The notes: generated by a model not told the origin, from the sequence alone. 49,962 nt of DNA from an uncultured Prochlorococcus sp. (GCA_902536775.1 CACAYX010000008.1:1-49962), one strand, 5' to 3'. Numbered from the stretch's first letter, positions 16,653 to 25,440 are shown. Numbers and translations: made by a program.

Positions 16653-18359
16653 TTATGAAGAACAGCTATAGTGAGATATTCCTCCATAGCTAAAATACTG
16701 GCTTGGCTTTAGTCGATTATATTTTTGATCTATTTCTGAGGGTTGATCTATATATGGATTACTAAAGACATCCTGTAACTCTTTTATTTTTTTGTAATTT
16801 CCTTTTTCAGCTTCTTCATATGCAGGAACGACCATCCATTCGCGCCAAGTATAAACTGGATTAAGGGATTTCATTGATACTGATTTTGCTTTAATATTTC
16901 CCTCTTTCTTCAAGATTGATTGCCAGTTTTCAAGCCATAATTCCCACCTAATATTAAGCTCATCATTAATCGGTAAATAAAAACTATCTTTTAACGAATC
17001 TAATTTATCCGGTATTTCAGAGAGTTTACGGAACAAAATTGTATAGTCTGCTTTTGAAATGACCATAAGATTAAAAAATTCATTTATTAGAGTTTCGTTG
17101 TAATGTTCTAAGCCAAGCTTGTTTGCCCACATTTTCTTCAACTCTTTGTTCATCAATTCAGAAAAGTCTTTTTCGATTTGATCTAACTTTTCTTGATCTT
17201 GTTTGCTTTCTGAAAGTAACGGATTAAGAGAGGAACAGAATGTTTTAAAGTTGATTGCCGCAGCAGAAGGTTGGTTAAAAAATGAGAAATGTTCACCTCC
17301 GCCTGTCCATGGTTGAAATCTTGGATCAAATAATTCACAGAAACCAAAAGGGCCATAATCCAAGGTATAACCTCCAGCAGCACAATTATCACTATTAAAA
17401 TTGCCCTGGCAATAACCAACTCGCATCCAGTTGGCTATAAGTGATATAAGTCTTGATCTGTATAAAGAAGCTAGTTTTATTACTTTACTTTCAAGTGAAA
17501 TCTCATTATCAATTTCATCTTTATAATTTCTATCAATAAGATGTTGAACTATCATCATTAATTCACTATGAGCTTCATCATGAGCATTATTGCGAACTCG
17601 TCTTGCAAAAAGTTCAAGCTGTCCTACTCGTAAAAAAGACGGAGCGACTCTTGTACTAATTGCAGCATGATTATCAATCATGATGTCAGGTTCAAAATAC
17701 CTGGACCCTTTGGAATACCATGGCCTCCTAACTTTTTCTGATTGTGAGACAAAAAGTATTAAAGACCTTGAGGTGGGAATTCCCAAGGCATCCATTAATT
17801 CCTGTGCAAGAAATTCTCTAACACTAGACCTTAAGACAGCCCTACCATCTGCTCCACGACAGTAGGGAGTTGGACCTCCTCCTTTAAGTTGCATCTCCAT
17901 TCTTTCCCCATTAAATAAACCTTCAAAAACAGAAATTGCTCTGCCATCACCATAACCATTGCCAGTACCAAAGGGACATTGTTGAGTATATTCAGTTCCA
18001 TAAATTGATAATGCATAACCTGTTGCCCAACCAACAGGACTCATTGGATAATTAGCAACAGAAATATCACCTGAGAAAAAACGACAAAAATTCTCGTCTT
18101 TAGTAAGGTCTGAGCTTAGCCTTAGTTCTTTAAAAAGTTTGTTGCTATGGGAAATATATTCTGGTTCTGGAATAGCAGTTGGAACAACTGGTACGTAATG
18201 ACCTGAATATACTGAACGCGGCTTATGATCATTTCCATCTTTTGTTGATTGAGGATCTGCTTTAAGAAAACTCATAAAAGAATAATCAGATAGTTGAGAA
18301 AATTCAGAAAAATTTTCTGTAAGCTTTCCTTTTATTGAATCAGATTTGGTTGACATCAA
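16653..18359 (-). CDS. selO: SelO/YdiU family protein adenylyltransferase
   Basis: GDGRAISVFEGLFNGERMEMQLKGGGPTPYCRGADGRAVLRSSVREFLAQELMDALGIPT; C-terminal SCSS (Cys form). Confidence 0.92.
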   Translation of the reverse strand: MMSTKSDSIKGKLTENFSEFSQLSDYSFMSFLKADPQSTKDGNDHKPRSVYSGHYVPVVPTAIPEPEYISHSNKLFKELRLSSDLTKDENFCRFFSGDISVANYPMSPVGWATGYALSIYGTEYTQQCPFGTGNGYGDGRAISVFEGLFNGERMEMQLKGGGPTPYCRGADGRAVLRSSVREFLAQELMDALGIPTSRSLILFVSQSEKVRRPWYSKGSRYFEPDIMIDNHAAISTRVAPSFLRVGQLELFARRVRNNAHDEAHSELMMIVQHLIDRNYKDEIDNEISLESKVIKLASLYRSRLISLIANWMRVGYCQGNFNSDNCAAGGYTLDYGPFGFCELFDPRFQPWTGGGEHFSFFNQPSAAAINFKTFCSSLNPLLSESKQDQEKLDQIEKDFSELMNKELKKMWANKLGLEHYNETLINEFFNLMVISKADYTILFRKLSEIPDKLDSLKDSFYLPINDELNIRWELWLENWQSILKKEGNIKAKSVSMKSLNPVYTWREWMVVPAYEEAEKGNYKKIKELQDVFSNPYIDQPSEIDQKYNRLKPSQYFSYGGISHYSCSS

Positions 18360-18524
18360 ATTTTTTTATCTATTCTTTTAGGCGCTCTAATTTCTTTAAA
18401 TTTAACACCTAGATATATCTTATATATTTTCTTATAAGGGATGCATTGCTTAATAAAAACTAATCTTTATTCAATTATTTTTTTGCAAAAAGATTTAAAA
18501 TTTAAAAAACATCTTATAACTACC

Positions 18525-18806
18525 ATGACCATTGAAACGACTATTCTAGATTTTCAACTAAGTAATACGTTTGAACAATATGAATCTCATATGAACGCTG
18601 AGGAACAGCAGTCGATGTTTAAAGAAATGGGTGTAAAAACATTTTATATTGGTAAATCAATAGATGACCCTAAAAGGGCAACTGTAATTTTTCAAGGACC
18701 AGAAAATGTTCTATACGACATTTTTATGAATCCTGAAACAAAACCTATTGTTGAAGCTTCAGGGCATATTTATGAGGGTACAAAAATAACTCGATGGATT
18801 TCTTGA
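18525..18806 (+). CDS. small conserved protein, DUF3764-like
   Basis: MTIETTILDFQLSNTFEQYESHM...DDPKRATVIFQGPENVLYDIF; ORF-track start at 18441 likely too early. Confidence 0.65.
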   Translation: MTIETTILDFQLSNTFEQYESHMNAEEQQSMFKEMGVKTFYIGKSIDDPKRATVIFQGPENVLYDIFMNPETKPIVEASGHIYEGTKITRWIS

Positions 18807-18820
18807 AAAATAAATCTTTT

Positions 18821-19120
18821 ATGAATTATCAACTTTTAATTGAATCATATTCTTTTGGGACATCCCTTTCTGAGCAAGAAATAGAACTTTTAAGTCTGGA
18901 ACTTGAAACTCAAATCATGAACATTAATATATCAACAGATTTTGGCTGTTTTAAATCGGCCCCCACCCATATTTGTGAAGGTCTAAATTTAAAAAAAGAT
19001 ACTTATTGGATTATGTGCCTTGCTGAAATATTAGATTTACATAAACCCACCCAATTTGGGAAAACGAAAAGTGTGGAGGTTTTCGATTTACTTCTTGAAA
19101 AAGGACTTGTTATTGGTTAA
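18821..19120 (+). CDS. conserved hypothetical, paralog of 2665-2955
   Basis: KSAPTHICEGLNLKKDTYWIMCLAEILDLHKP. Confidence 0.65.
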   Translation: MNYQLLIESYSFGTSLSEQEIELLSLELETQIMNINISTDFGCFKSAPTHICEGLNLKKDTYWIMCLAEILDLHKPTQFGKTKSVEVFDLLLEKGLVIG

Positions 19121-19191
19121 TTATTTAACTATTAAAAAAATAAGTTGTTTTTTTTTACTCTGATAGCATTAACCTAGGCTCAGATAAATAA

Positions 19192-19548
19192 ATGAAAGAT
19201 TCTAAGGAATTGATATTGGGAAATATTATTAAGCTAACTAGATCAAGTGAGAAGAAATTTAAACAAGGAAATTTTAAAGGGGCAATAGATGACAAAATGA
19301 AGGCTAATGCAATTTTGAAATCCAAATCTTGTGATGCAAAAATTATTGAAAAATATAGAGAAGAATTATCTAGATTGTATTCCTCAAAATTTGATCTTAT
19401 TTTCGATCACAAGCTGAAAATTGATGAAATAAAGAGAAATCAAATAGTAAAAATGCTGGAACAAAAAAGTAAGGAAAAATTAAAAAGTCTTGATTATAAA
19501 GGAGCAGTAAAGGCCTTTAGGAGGGCTGAAAAATATTTTTCAAATTAA
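19192..19548 (+). CDS. small helical protein with two TPR-like units
   Basis: EKKFKQGNFKGAIDDKMKANAIL and KEKLKSLDYKGAVKAFRRAEKYF. Confidence 0.6.
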   Translation: MKDSKELILGNIIKLTRSSEKKFKQGNFKGAIDDKMKANAILKSKSCDAKIIEKYREELSRLYSSKFDLIFDHKLKIDEIKRNQIVKMLEQKSKEKLKSLDYKGAVKAFRRAEKYFSN

Positions 19549-19682
19549 AATCAATCTAAATCTCAGAGATTTATAAGATAAATTTAATTTATAAGTTTGA
19601 GAATAAAAAATGATGAAAGGGTTGATTTTTTTTCAGAATTCGTTTCTTTAAAGATATATCATTTTTGGTACTACTCATGGTT

Positions 19683-19790
19683 ATGCCCCAATCTACCTTG
19701 GAAAGCTTATTATTTTTTTTGATACTCTCTCTTCTTGCAACGTACATAGTTAATTTAAAGTATTCTTCGAAATTAAAAATACAGAAGTAG
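19683..19790 (+). CDS. small membrane peptide (35 aa)
   Basis: MPQSTLESLLFFLILSLLATYIVNLKYSSKLKIQK*. Confidence 0.4.
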   Translation: MPQSTLESLLFFLILSLLATYIVNLKYSSKLKIQK

Positions 19791-19821
19791 TTTTTTTATT
19801 TATCTTTTTTCTTTATTAGAT

Positions 19822-20019
19822 TTATTTCCTTGGATCACTCCAAGTCTCTTTGTATAACCAGCTCAAAAAGGTAAGAGAAAGTATATTCCCAAATGCATAA
19901 GTTATTCCTAATAATGGGTCGTAAATATTGGCAATAATCGTCGACATTATAAAGATTATTAACCCTGAAACAACCAAATCCTTAATAGGCAAATGGTTAA
20001 AATTCACCGACTTAATCAT
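19822..20019 (-). CDS. small membrane protein
   Basis: 65 aa with two hydrophobic segments. Confidence 0.5.
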   Translation of the reverse strand: MIKSVNFNHLPIKDLVVSGLIIFIMSTIIANIYDPLLGITYAFGNILSLTFLSWLYKETWSDPRK

Positions 20020-20101
20020 TTGATAATTGTTTTTAATAGATTAAATTAATTATAAAACCAAAAGTACCTTATTTATTTATAAGGCAATATCATCTAAGAT
20101 T

Positions 20102-20332
20102 ATGAACAATTTTAGGATTGCTAAAATAATTATAGTTTTTTCATCATTATCGTATTTGAGTGTTTCTTTTTTAAGAAATTATAATTCTCCAGAAAATATA
20201 GAAAAAAGATGTATTCTTAAATTTGAAAAAGATTTTAAAAATAATTTGGAAACATCTCATGAAGAATGGAATCAAATTTTAGATTTAGCTGATATCAATT
20301 ATTTAAAGTGTATGGGAATACCTCAGTTTTAA
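20102..20332 (+). CDS. small membrane-anchored hypothetical protein
   Basis: 76 aa, N-terminal TM. Confidence 0.5.
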   Translation: MNNFRIAKIIIVFSSLSYLSVSFLRNYNSPENIEKRCILKFEKDFKNNLETSHEEWNQILDLADINYLKCMGIPQF

Positions 20333-20334
20333 TT

Positions 20335-20550
20335 ATGGGAGAAGCAAAGAGAAGAAAAAATTTAGGTATTCCGCCTAGAGAAAAATCTGAAGATATAAAG
20401 TTACCTCAACTTGATAAAAAAGCCATACAACAAAAAGTAAGGTCTACATTGTATAAATATCCAATTATCCCTTTTCTTTTTTATGGAGCTGCAATATTGG
20501 TCCTAATCGGAGGTTTATTTTATGTTTTCAAATCCTTTAATTTTGCCTAA
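20335..20550 (+). CDS. MGEAKRR-motif small membrane protein (DUF2839-like), copy 1
   Basis: MGEAKRRKNLGIPPREKSED... plus C-terminal TM. Confidence 0.75.
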   Translation: MGEAKRRKNLGIPPREKSEDIKLPQLDKKAIQQKVRSTLYKYPIIPFLFYGAAILVLIGGLFYVFKSFNFA

Positions 20551-20732
20551 TTATTGATGGTTTTTAATTTTGATATTTATGATTTTTTGGTATCGTAAAT
20601 TAAAAAAATTTGAAGGATAATAAATGAGAAATTTTTATTGTGCAAAAATAATCAAAGAAATAATATATGAGACTTATTTACGATTGACACCATCTAATTG
20701 TGCTGTAATTTTAGATTAAATTAAAACTATTT

Positions 20733-20867
20733 ATGAAAAACATAAATAAAAAATATGCTGAAATAATGCGTCAAGCTGATAATGCAGTTGGAAGAAAAGA
20801 AGTAGTTAGTTTATTAAAAAAAGCTGCAATAATTATGTCTAAATCTGAGGAAAACTTAGCGGCTTAA
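20733..20867 (+). CDS. small hypothetical protein (44 aa), paralog of 3067-3204
   Basis: MKNINKKYAEIMRQADNAVGRKEVVSLLKKAAIIMSKSEENLAA*. Confidence 0.6.
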   Translation: MKNINKKYAEIMRQADNAVGRKEVVSLLKKAAIIMSKSEENLAA

Positions 20868-20875
20868 ATTAAATA

Positions 20876-21007
20876 CTATTTTATTAGGATAAATAAAATA
20901 CCATAAAGAATGATTGATGAGGATGCAGCCATAACGATAAATGGCATAATCATGCCTGAGTTTAACCATCTTAAAAGTCTAATTTTTTTGTTAACTACTC
21001 TTGGCAT
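20876..21007 (-). CDS. small membrane protein (43 aa)
   Basis: MPRVVNKKIRLLRWLNSGMIMPFIVMAASSSIILYGILFILIK*. Confidence 0.55.
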   Translation of the reverse strand: MPRVVNKKIRLLRWLNSGMIMPFIVMAASSSIILYGILFILIK

Positions 21008-21231
21008 CTCTTCTAAATCCCTTAATCGCAACTTAACAAGTAAATAAATTGTGTAAATGATAATTAATCTTTTTAAATATCATTCTTTAGCTATTTTGGA
21101 ATTAAATTTTCTAAAGAAAATTATTTTATTTACATCCGGATTTTTTATCTTAAAAGAAATTTTTAGGTAATTAACACCTTGTATTCTTCAAATTTATTAT
21201 GCAAGATTTAGAAACATTAGATTTCTAGATA

Positions 21232-21507
21232 ATGATTGAAAATTTAAAAGAGGGCTCTGAAAAATTTAAAGATTATGATTCAGAACTGTTACTTAAGATT
21301 CTAAATAAGACATCAATGGAGAATAAAAAAGGTGATCATAAAGAACTATTTGTAGATGAAAATTGGAAAATTAATTCAAAAAATATGAGTAATATAATTC
21401 ATTCAGATAATTCAAATTTGAAAAGAATATTATCAGATATTTTTCCTAATAAAAAAATAGTGATTCAGGATAATAATGATGGGTCGCAAACAATTTTCTT
21501 ATCTTAA
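21232..21507 (+). CDS. hypothetical protein
   Basis: 91 aa ORF. Confidence 0.4.
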   Translation: MIENLKEGSEKFKDYDSELLLKILNKTSMENKKGDHKELFVDENWKINSKNMSNIIHSDNSNLKRILSDIFPNKKIVIQDNNDGSQTIFLS

Positions 21508-21696
21508 TTTAGGAAATATTAAAACCTTGTTTATATTATCCATTAAATATTTATTTTTTAGAGAAAAATTTAGTAAAAATTACTCTCGCAGAATTTTTTT
21601 AAAGATGTTATTGTTCATTTACGTTCATCCAAGTTTATATCTCTGGACGCATGAAATGGGAGTAGGGAACGGGATTCTCATTAACTGCAAAAGACC

Positions 21697-21867
21697 ATGA
21701 ATAACCTCTTACAAATAAGAGAAAAAATCAAAAAAGCCAATAGGCTATATGAAGCCCAACTTTTGGCTACTAAAAGCGGAGAAGTTACTCCATACCGAAG
21801 ATCCGTCTTTGAAGAAAGAATCAGGAAAGCACAAAAAGAAATGAAATTGAAAGACTCAAAAAATTAA
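21697..21867 (+). CDS. small helical protein (56 aa)
   Basis: MNNLLQIREKIKKANRLYEAQLLATKSGEVTPYRRSVFEERIRKAQKEMKLKDSKN*; followed by terminator. Confidence 0.6.
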   Translation: MNNLLQIREKIKKANRLYEAQLLATKSGEVTPYRRSVFEERIRKAQKEMKLKDSKN

Positions 21868-21892
21868 ATTCTTTTTTGAAACTGATCAATTA

Positions 21893-21917
21893 AGAGGGGT
21901 TTATCCCTCTCTTTTTT
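21893..21917 (+). terminator. Rho-independent terminator
   Basis: AGAGGG GTTTAT CCCTCT then T-run. Confidence 0.7.
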
Positions 21918-22057
21918 TATTTTTATAAAAACAACGTAATTGTTAATTTATTTTTTCGATTATCGATTATTAAAAAGAATATAATTTTGATACTTTTACT
22001 ATTGATTTAAATTATATAAATGGCAAATTTAATTCAGTAATTAAGAGGTAAATAAAT

Positions 22058-22348
22058 ATGTTTAAAAAGAAAAATAAACAAATTAAAACCGCATCCAATA
22101 AATCAAATTTAGAACAAGTTTTATGGTTTATAGAAAATTATTTGCCCCAAAAGAAAGATCGAGGTGTTCAAAAAAAATTTTATATGGATAATCTAGAAGT
22201 AGAGACTATTAAGATATTTTCTAAATTAGCCTCTACAAGTTCTAAAGCATTATTTCCAACTACAAAAAATGCGACAATCTCTTTTACCTTTGGTAATTGG
22301 GCCTTGCCTTACCTGAAATTGCTTAAGAAAATAGGAATAGCTAAGTAA
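22058..22348 (+). CDS. hypothetical protein
   Basis: 96 aa ORF. Confidence 0.45.
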   Translation: MFKKKNKQIKTASNKSNLEQVLWFIENYLPQKKDRGVQKKFYMDNLEVETIKIFSKLASTSSKALFPTTKNATISFTFGNWALPYLKLLKKIGIAK

Positions 22349-22503
22349 GAAAATTGTGATCGGCCAGAACTAGATTTATCCCTCGAATAAAAATAAATAA
22401 AGATTAAAAAGTCTCTGAAAGTTCTTTCCGAAATTTAAGGAGGAATACTTACTTTACATAAAAAATACAATTGCTAAGTTTAAGATAAGCGATCTATTAA
22501 TTA

Positions 22504-22650
22504 ATGTTTCTAAATTATCTGCCTAGTGAAATGGTTGAAGTTGTTGGTTTAACAATGATTTTTTCATTTCTAGTTGGAACTATCTTAATTTTGTTATTTA
22601 CATCAGATCAGGCAAATACAAAGAATCTATATTTAAAGAAGGCTAAATAA
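22504..22650 (+). CDS. small membrane protein (48 aa)
   Basis: MFLNYLPSEMVEVVGLTMIFSFLVGTILILLFTSDQANTKNLYLKKAK*. Confidence 0.5.
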   Translation: MFLNYLPSEMVEVVGLTMIFSFLVGTILILLFTSDQANTKNLYLKKAK

Positions 22651-22755
22651 ATTTTAAATAATTTTTTTTCTACAAAGGACCTCTGTTTTTAATAATGTTA
22701 ACTCGCAGGTGTAGAACATAATTTTTAATATTGATACATAATCAAATTTAAGTTT

Positions 22756-22953
22756 ATGGGCGAAGCTAAAAGAAGAGAAGAATTAGGATTGCCACCTAGA
22801 CAAAAAAATGAATTAAATAAATCTGATAGATACCTTTCATGGCTTCCAATTACTAAATCAAGAATTAAGAAATACCCTTATATGGGTGTAGCAACAATGG
22901 CACTAGGAGCGATAATTTTCTTGGTAAGTGGGGGCGCAAATAGTATTAATTAG
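22756..22953 (+). CDS. MGEAKRR-motif small membrane protein (DUF2839-like), copy 2
   Basis: MGEAKRREELGLPPRQKNE...WLPITKSRIKKYPYMGVATMALGAIIFLV. Confidence 0.78.
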   Translation: MGEAKRREELGLPPRQKNELNKSDRYLSWLPITKSRIKKYPYMGVATMALGAIIFLVSGGANSIN

Positions 22954-22981
22954 TTAGATTTTGGCTTGGCTTAGAATATAT

Positions 22982-23242
22982 CTAAGATTTTTTTTGTAAT
23001 AGTTTAACGCCAGATATTATTGAAATTATTGAGGCTATACCAAGAAATATCGAGTAAAAAGGTTGCAAATTAATAATGCTAAAATTACCCGTATGCCATT
23101 TTATTAACCAAAAAGCATCTACTCCTAATGGTTGAAGAATACTATAAATAGTCCCAGATACAATAGTAATTAGTAGGGGGATTGCTGAAATTGCGGTTAT
23201 TTTTCTGTGAATTTTTCTTTGATTTGTTTTTAATTTTTCCAT
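22982..23242 (-). CDS. PepSY-like two-TM membrane protein
   Basis: RKIHRKITAISAIPLLITIVSGTIYSILQPLGVDAFWLIKWHTGNF. Confidence 0.6.
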   Translation of the reverse strand: MEKLKTNQRKIHRKITAISAIPLLITIVSGTIYSILQPLGVDAFWLIKWHTGNFSIINLQPFYSIFLGIASIISIISGVKLLQKKS

Positions 23243-23464
23243 CTATTTCCTCAAATAGATATGTAATTCTTTTTCGTTTTTGCATGGCATCCATTTATCT
23301 TGATTCTTATGTATTCCTTCGCAACCAAGTTCTAAAGCCCTTTGTTCAGCTTCCTCCTCAGAAATAAATGTACCTCTCATATGTGCAAGAGAATAATTAT
23401 TGAAATTTAGAGATAAGAAAAATAAAAAAATAAAAAATTTAAAATTTCTAAGAATAATATGCAT
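23243..23464 (-). CDS. secreted small protein, DUF3721-like
   Basis: AEQRALELGCEGIHKNQDKWMPCKNEKELHIYLRK after a signal peptide. Confidence 0.7.
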   Translation of the reverse strand: MHIILRNFKFFIFLFFLSLNFNNYSLAHMRGTFISEEEAEQRALELGCEGIHKNQDKWMPCKNEKELHIYLRK

Positions 23465-23466
23465 TT

Positions 23467-23697
23467 TTAACTTTTGAGGATAGAGTCAGAAATACTAGAT
23501 GGATTTGCTTGTTTAACTATTTTAAGTTTATTGATAAGTTTGTCTCGATCTATTTGATGTTTTAAATATTTAATACATAAATTTTTTTCCTTATATACCT
23601 TCGCTATTGGAGTAATCTTTAAAGCAATTGCAAAAGTACCAACAACTAAAAGAATGTTAGTAGCAAGTCGAATGTTTGGTCGAAAATTAGATCTCAT
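23467..23697 (-). CDS. small membrane-anchored hypothetical
   Basis: 76 aa; ATGA overlap with the upstream ORF. Confidence 0.5.
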   Translation of the reverse strand: MRSNFRPNIRLATNILLVVGTFAIALKITPIAKVYKEKNLCIKYLKHQIDRDKLINKLKIVKQANPSSISDSILKS

Positions 23698-23810
23698 TCG
23701 TATTCTTTATTTATGTCAATAACTTCCCTTAAATATATATCTTTTAGCTCGTCATTGTATCCATTTTCTTTTGCAAATTTCTCTAGTTCCTTCAACTCTT
23801 TTTCTGTCAT
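23694..23810 (-). CDS. small hypothetical (38 aa)
   Basis: MTEKELKELEKFAKENGYNDELKDIYLREVIDINKEYE*; overlaps both neighbours. Confidence 0.5.
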   Translation of the reverse strand: MTEKELKELEKFAKENGYNDELKDIYLREVIDINKEYE

Positions 23811-23953
23811 CAAGCAGATTTGGATTTATTGTTTTTCATATCTTCAATTTGGTTGATTAATTCATCTAACCATTCTGTATTATTTTCGGATCTTTTCTGA
23901 AAATATGAAATTTTAGGTTGATTTATTTCTAGTGTCTCATAATCTCCACTCAT
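23810..23953 (-). CDS. small hypothetical (47 aa)
   Basis: MSGDYETLEINQPKISYFQKRSENNTEWLDELINQIEDMKNNKSKSA*; TGATG overlap. Confidence 0.5.
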   Translation of the reverse strand: MSGDYETLEINQPKISYFQKRSENNTEWLDELINQIEDMKNNKSKSA

Positions 23954-24098
23954 AAATCACCCCTAAATTTATACTCTGCATAATTTATCTAGAGAGATTA
24001 TGCACATCAATAGGTTCTATTACTTATTAGACATTTACCATTAGTAACAAGTCATTTTTTTAATAGTATAAATATCAAGGAATTTATCTCTAAAAAAT

Positions 24099-24203
24099 AT
24101 GGCAACTAATGAAGAACTCGAAAAAAGAATTGAGACTTTAGAAAAAGAAGTACAACATCTAAAAGCTGTTCTGCAATATCAAATGAGAAATAAGAAAAAG
24201 TGA
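24099..24203 (+). CDS. small coiled-coil peptide (34 aa)
   Basis: MATNEELEKRIETLEKEVQHLKAVLQYQMRNKKK*. Confidence 0.5.
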   Translation: MATNEELEKRIETLEKEVQHLKAVLQYQMRNKKK

Positions 24204-24379
24204 TTCGTATTGCATAGCGATTATTTTTGGTTAGATAAGCATTTTCTTTTGGTTGTTTGATCTACCTAATAAAAAGTTTAATATTAAAAATTACTCCATA
24301 ATTAGTTACTTAAAAAAATAACTTTAGTCATTGATATTTAGAACATATTTGTTTTTATATATATATAAAACTACTTTAT

Positions 24380-24496
24380 ATGATTAACTCAATAGCTATT
24401 ACATTGTTATTATTAGGCACTTTAGTTGCTTACAAAAGACTCAAAAGAAAGAAACGGCTATTTCACGCGCCACCTACAAATCAGCTTCCTAGTTGA
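24380..24496 (+). CDS. small membrane peptide (38 aa)
   Basis: MINSIAITLLLLGTLVAYKRLKRKKRLFHAPPTNQLPS*. Confidence 0.4.
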   Translation: MINSIAITLLLLGTLVAYKRLKRKKRLFHAPPTNQLPS

Positions 24497-24499
24497 AAA

Positions 24500-24613
24500 C
24501 TAAATTCCGTCTTCGTCTTCTCCAAAAGGATTGTATCTAATATCCCAGATTAGAACGACCGCTATAGATAAAAGCAATAGACCAAAAATAACTTGAGGAG
24601 GAGGAAATAACAT
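24500..24613 (-). CDS. small membrane peptide with acidic tail (37 aa)
   Basis: MLFPPPQVIFGLLLLSIAVVLIWDIRYNPFGEDEDGI*. Confidence 0.55.
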   Translation of the reverse strand: MLFPPPQVIFGLLLLSIAVVLIWDIRYNPFGEDEDGI

Positions 24614-24646
24614 CAATGAAATATAACAATTATCAATAAGCTTTGC

Positions 24647-24847
24647 TTATGAAAATTTTAAAGGGTAATCGATATTGTTTGGTTCTAAATGTTTTACATA
24701 ACAAGCTGTTGCGCAATCTACTCCCTCACTATTGATGCTACAAGAAGTTATACATTCAAAAAAACTTTCCAAAGCATCGGAATCATCAATATTTGAATAA
24801 ATGTCTTTATTCATGGTTAAACTTCCATTCTGAAGCTTATCTAGCAA
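24647..24847 (-). CDS. small Cys-containing hypothetical protein
   Basis: FFECITSCSINSEGVDCATACYVKHL. Confidence 0.55.
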   Translation of the reverse strand: MLDKLQNGSLTMNKDIYSNIDDSDALESFFECITSCSINSEGVDCATACYVKHLEPNNIDYPLKFS

Positions 24848-24898
24848 TTAATTTTTAATAATGTCAAATTTTAGGTAAAGTACCTACTCACTATTTTT

Positions 24899-25147
24899 TT
24901 AAAAAAAACTGTTGAATCTATAAGTTTTTTTCCACCCTTCCTCTAATAGTTTTTTATATTCTTTTCTCGCTTCTTCGATAGATTCAACCCTAGAGCCTTT
25001 CATAACTGGCTTACTTGATCGCTTAAGTACACAACCATAAGAGATTAAAATTGCATTAATCATAGAAGGGTTCTTAGAACTATCTTCAAAAGGTTCAAAT
25101 AATTTAATTCTTGATCTGGCTTTATTGATTAAAGTAAATTTTTCCAT
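24899..25147 (-). CDS. small hypothetical with ARxxYxxLLxxGWxK C-terminus (DUF1651-like)
   Basis: KPVMKGSRVESIEEARKEYKKLLEEGWKKT. Confidence 0.6.
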   Translation of the reverse strand: MEKFTLINKARSRIKLFEPFEDSSKNPSMINAILISYGCVLKRSSKPVMKGSRVESIEEARKEYKKLLEEGWKKTYRFNSFF

Positions 25148-25172
25148 AAAAAAAGGGCGTTAGCTTCGCCCC
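25148..25172 (-). terminator. Rho-independent terminator abutting the ATG at 25147
   Basis: Minus strand GGGCG AAGCTAA CGCCC TTTTTTT ATG. Confidence 0.65.
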
Positions 25173-25173
25173 A

Positions 25174-25340
25174 ATCAAAAAGCGGGATAATCCCCATCAC
25201 CCAGCCTATTCAGAATCTTAGCACTACATATGGTGTTTGTAAGTATTAAAAATTACCTATTGATGGGGTTGTTTGTTTCTGTTTAATTTGTCATTATAGG
25301 AGTCCCCATCACCTAGGCTCGTAAGAGTCTTTTTTTTTGC
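25174..25340 (+). ncRNA. candidate structured RNA with two alternative CCCCATCA partners for TGATGGGG
   Basis: CCCCATCACCCAGCC at 25192 and CCCCATCACCTAGGC at 25304; TGATGGGG at 25261-25268; terminator AGGCTC-GTAA-GAGTCT-T9 at 25315-25338. Confidence 0.45.
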
Positions 25341-25440
25341 TATTTTTCCTTTTAGGCTTAAGCCTTTTTAATTAGTGTTTAAAGACTTTTTATTTAATTT
25401 TTAAATTCGATAATTAATAATTAAAAAAATATTTTTATTC

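Noticed and set aside
17183-18034. ORFs 17183-17419, 17680-17865, 17831-18034
   Set aside because: Shadow ORFs inside selO.
16653-18359. SelO as a selenoprotein
   Set aside because: The C-terminal redox position is Cys (YSCSS) with a normal stop; no sign of Sec recoding.
20624-20719. 31-aa ORF MRNFYCAKIIKEIIYETYLRLTPSNCAVILD
   Set aside because: Only length and position; not distinguishable from chance.
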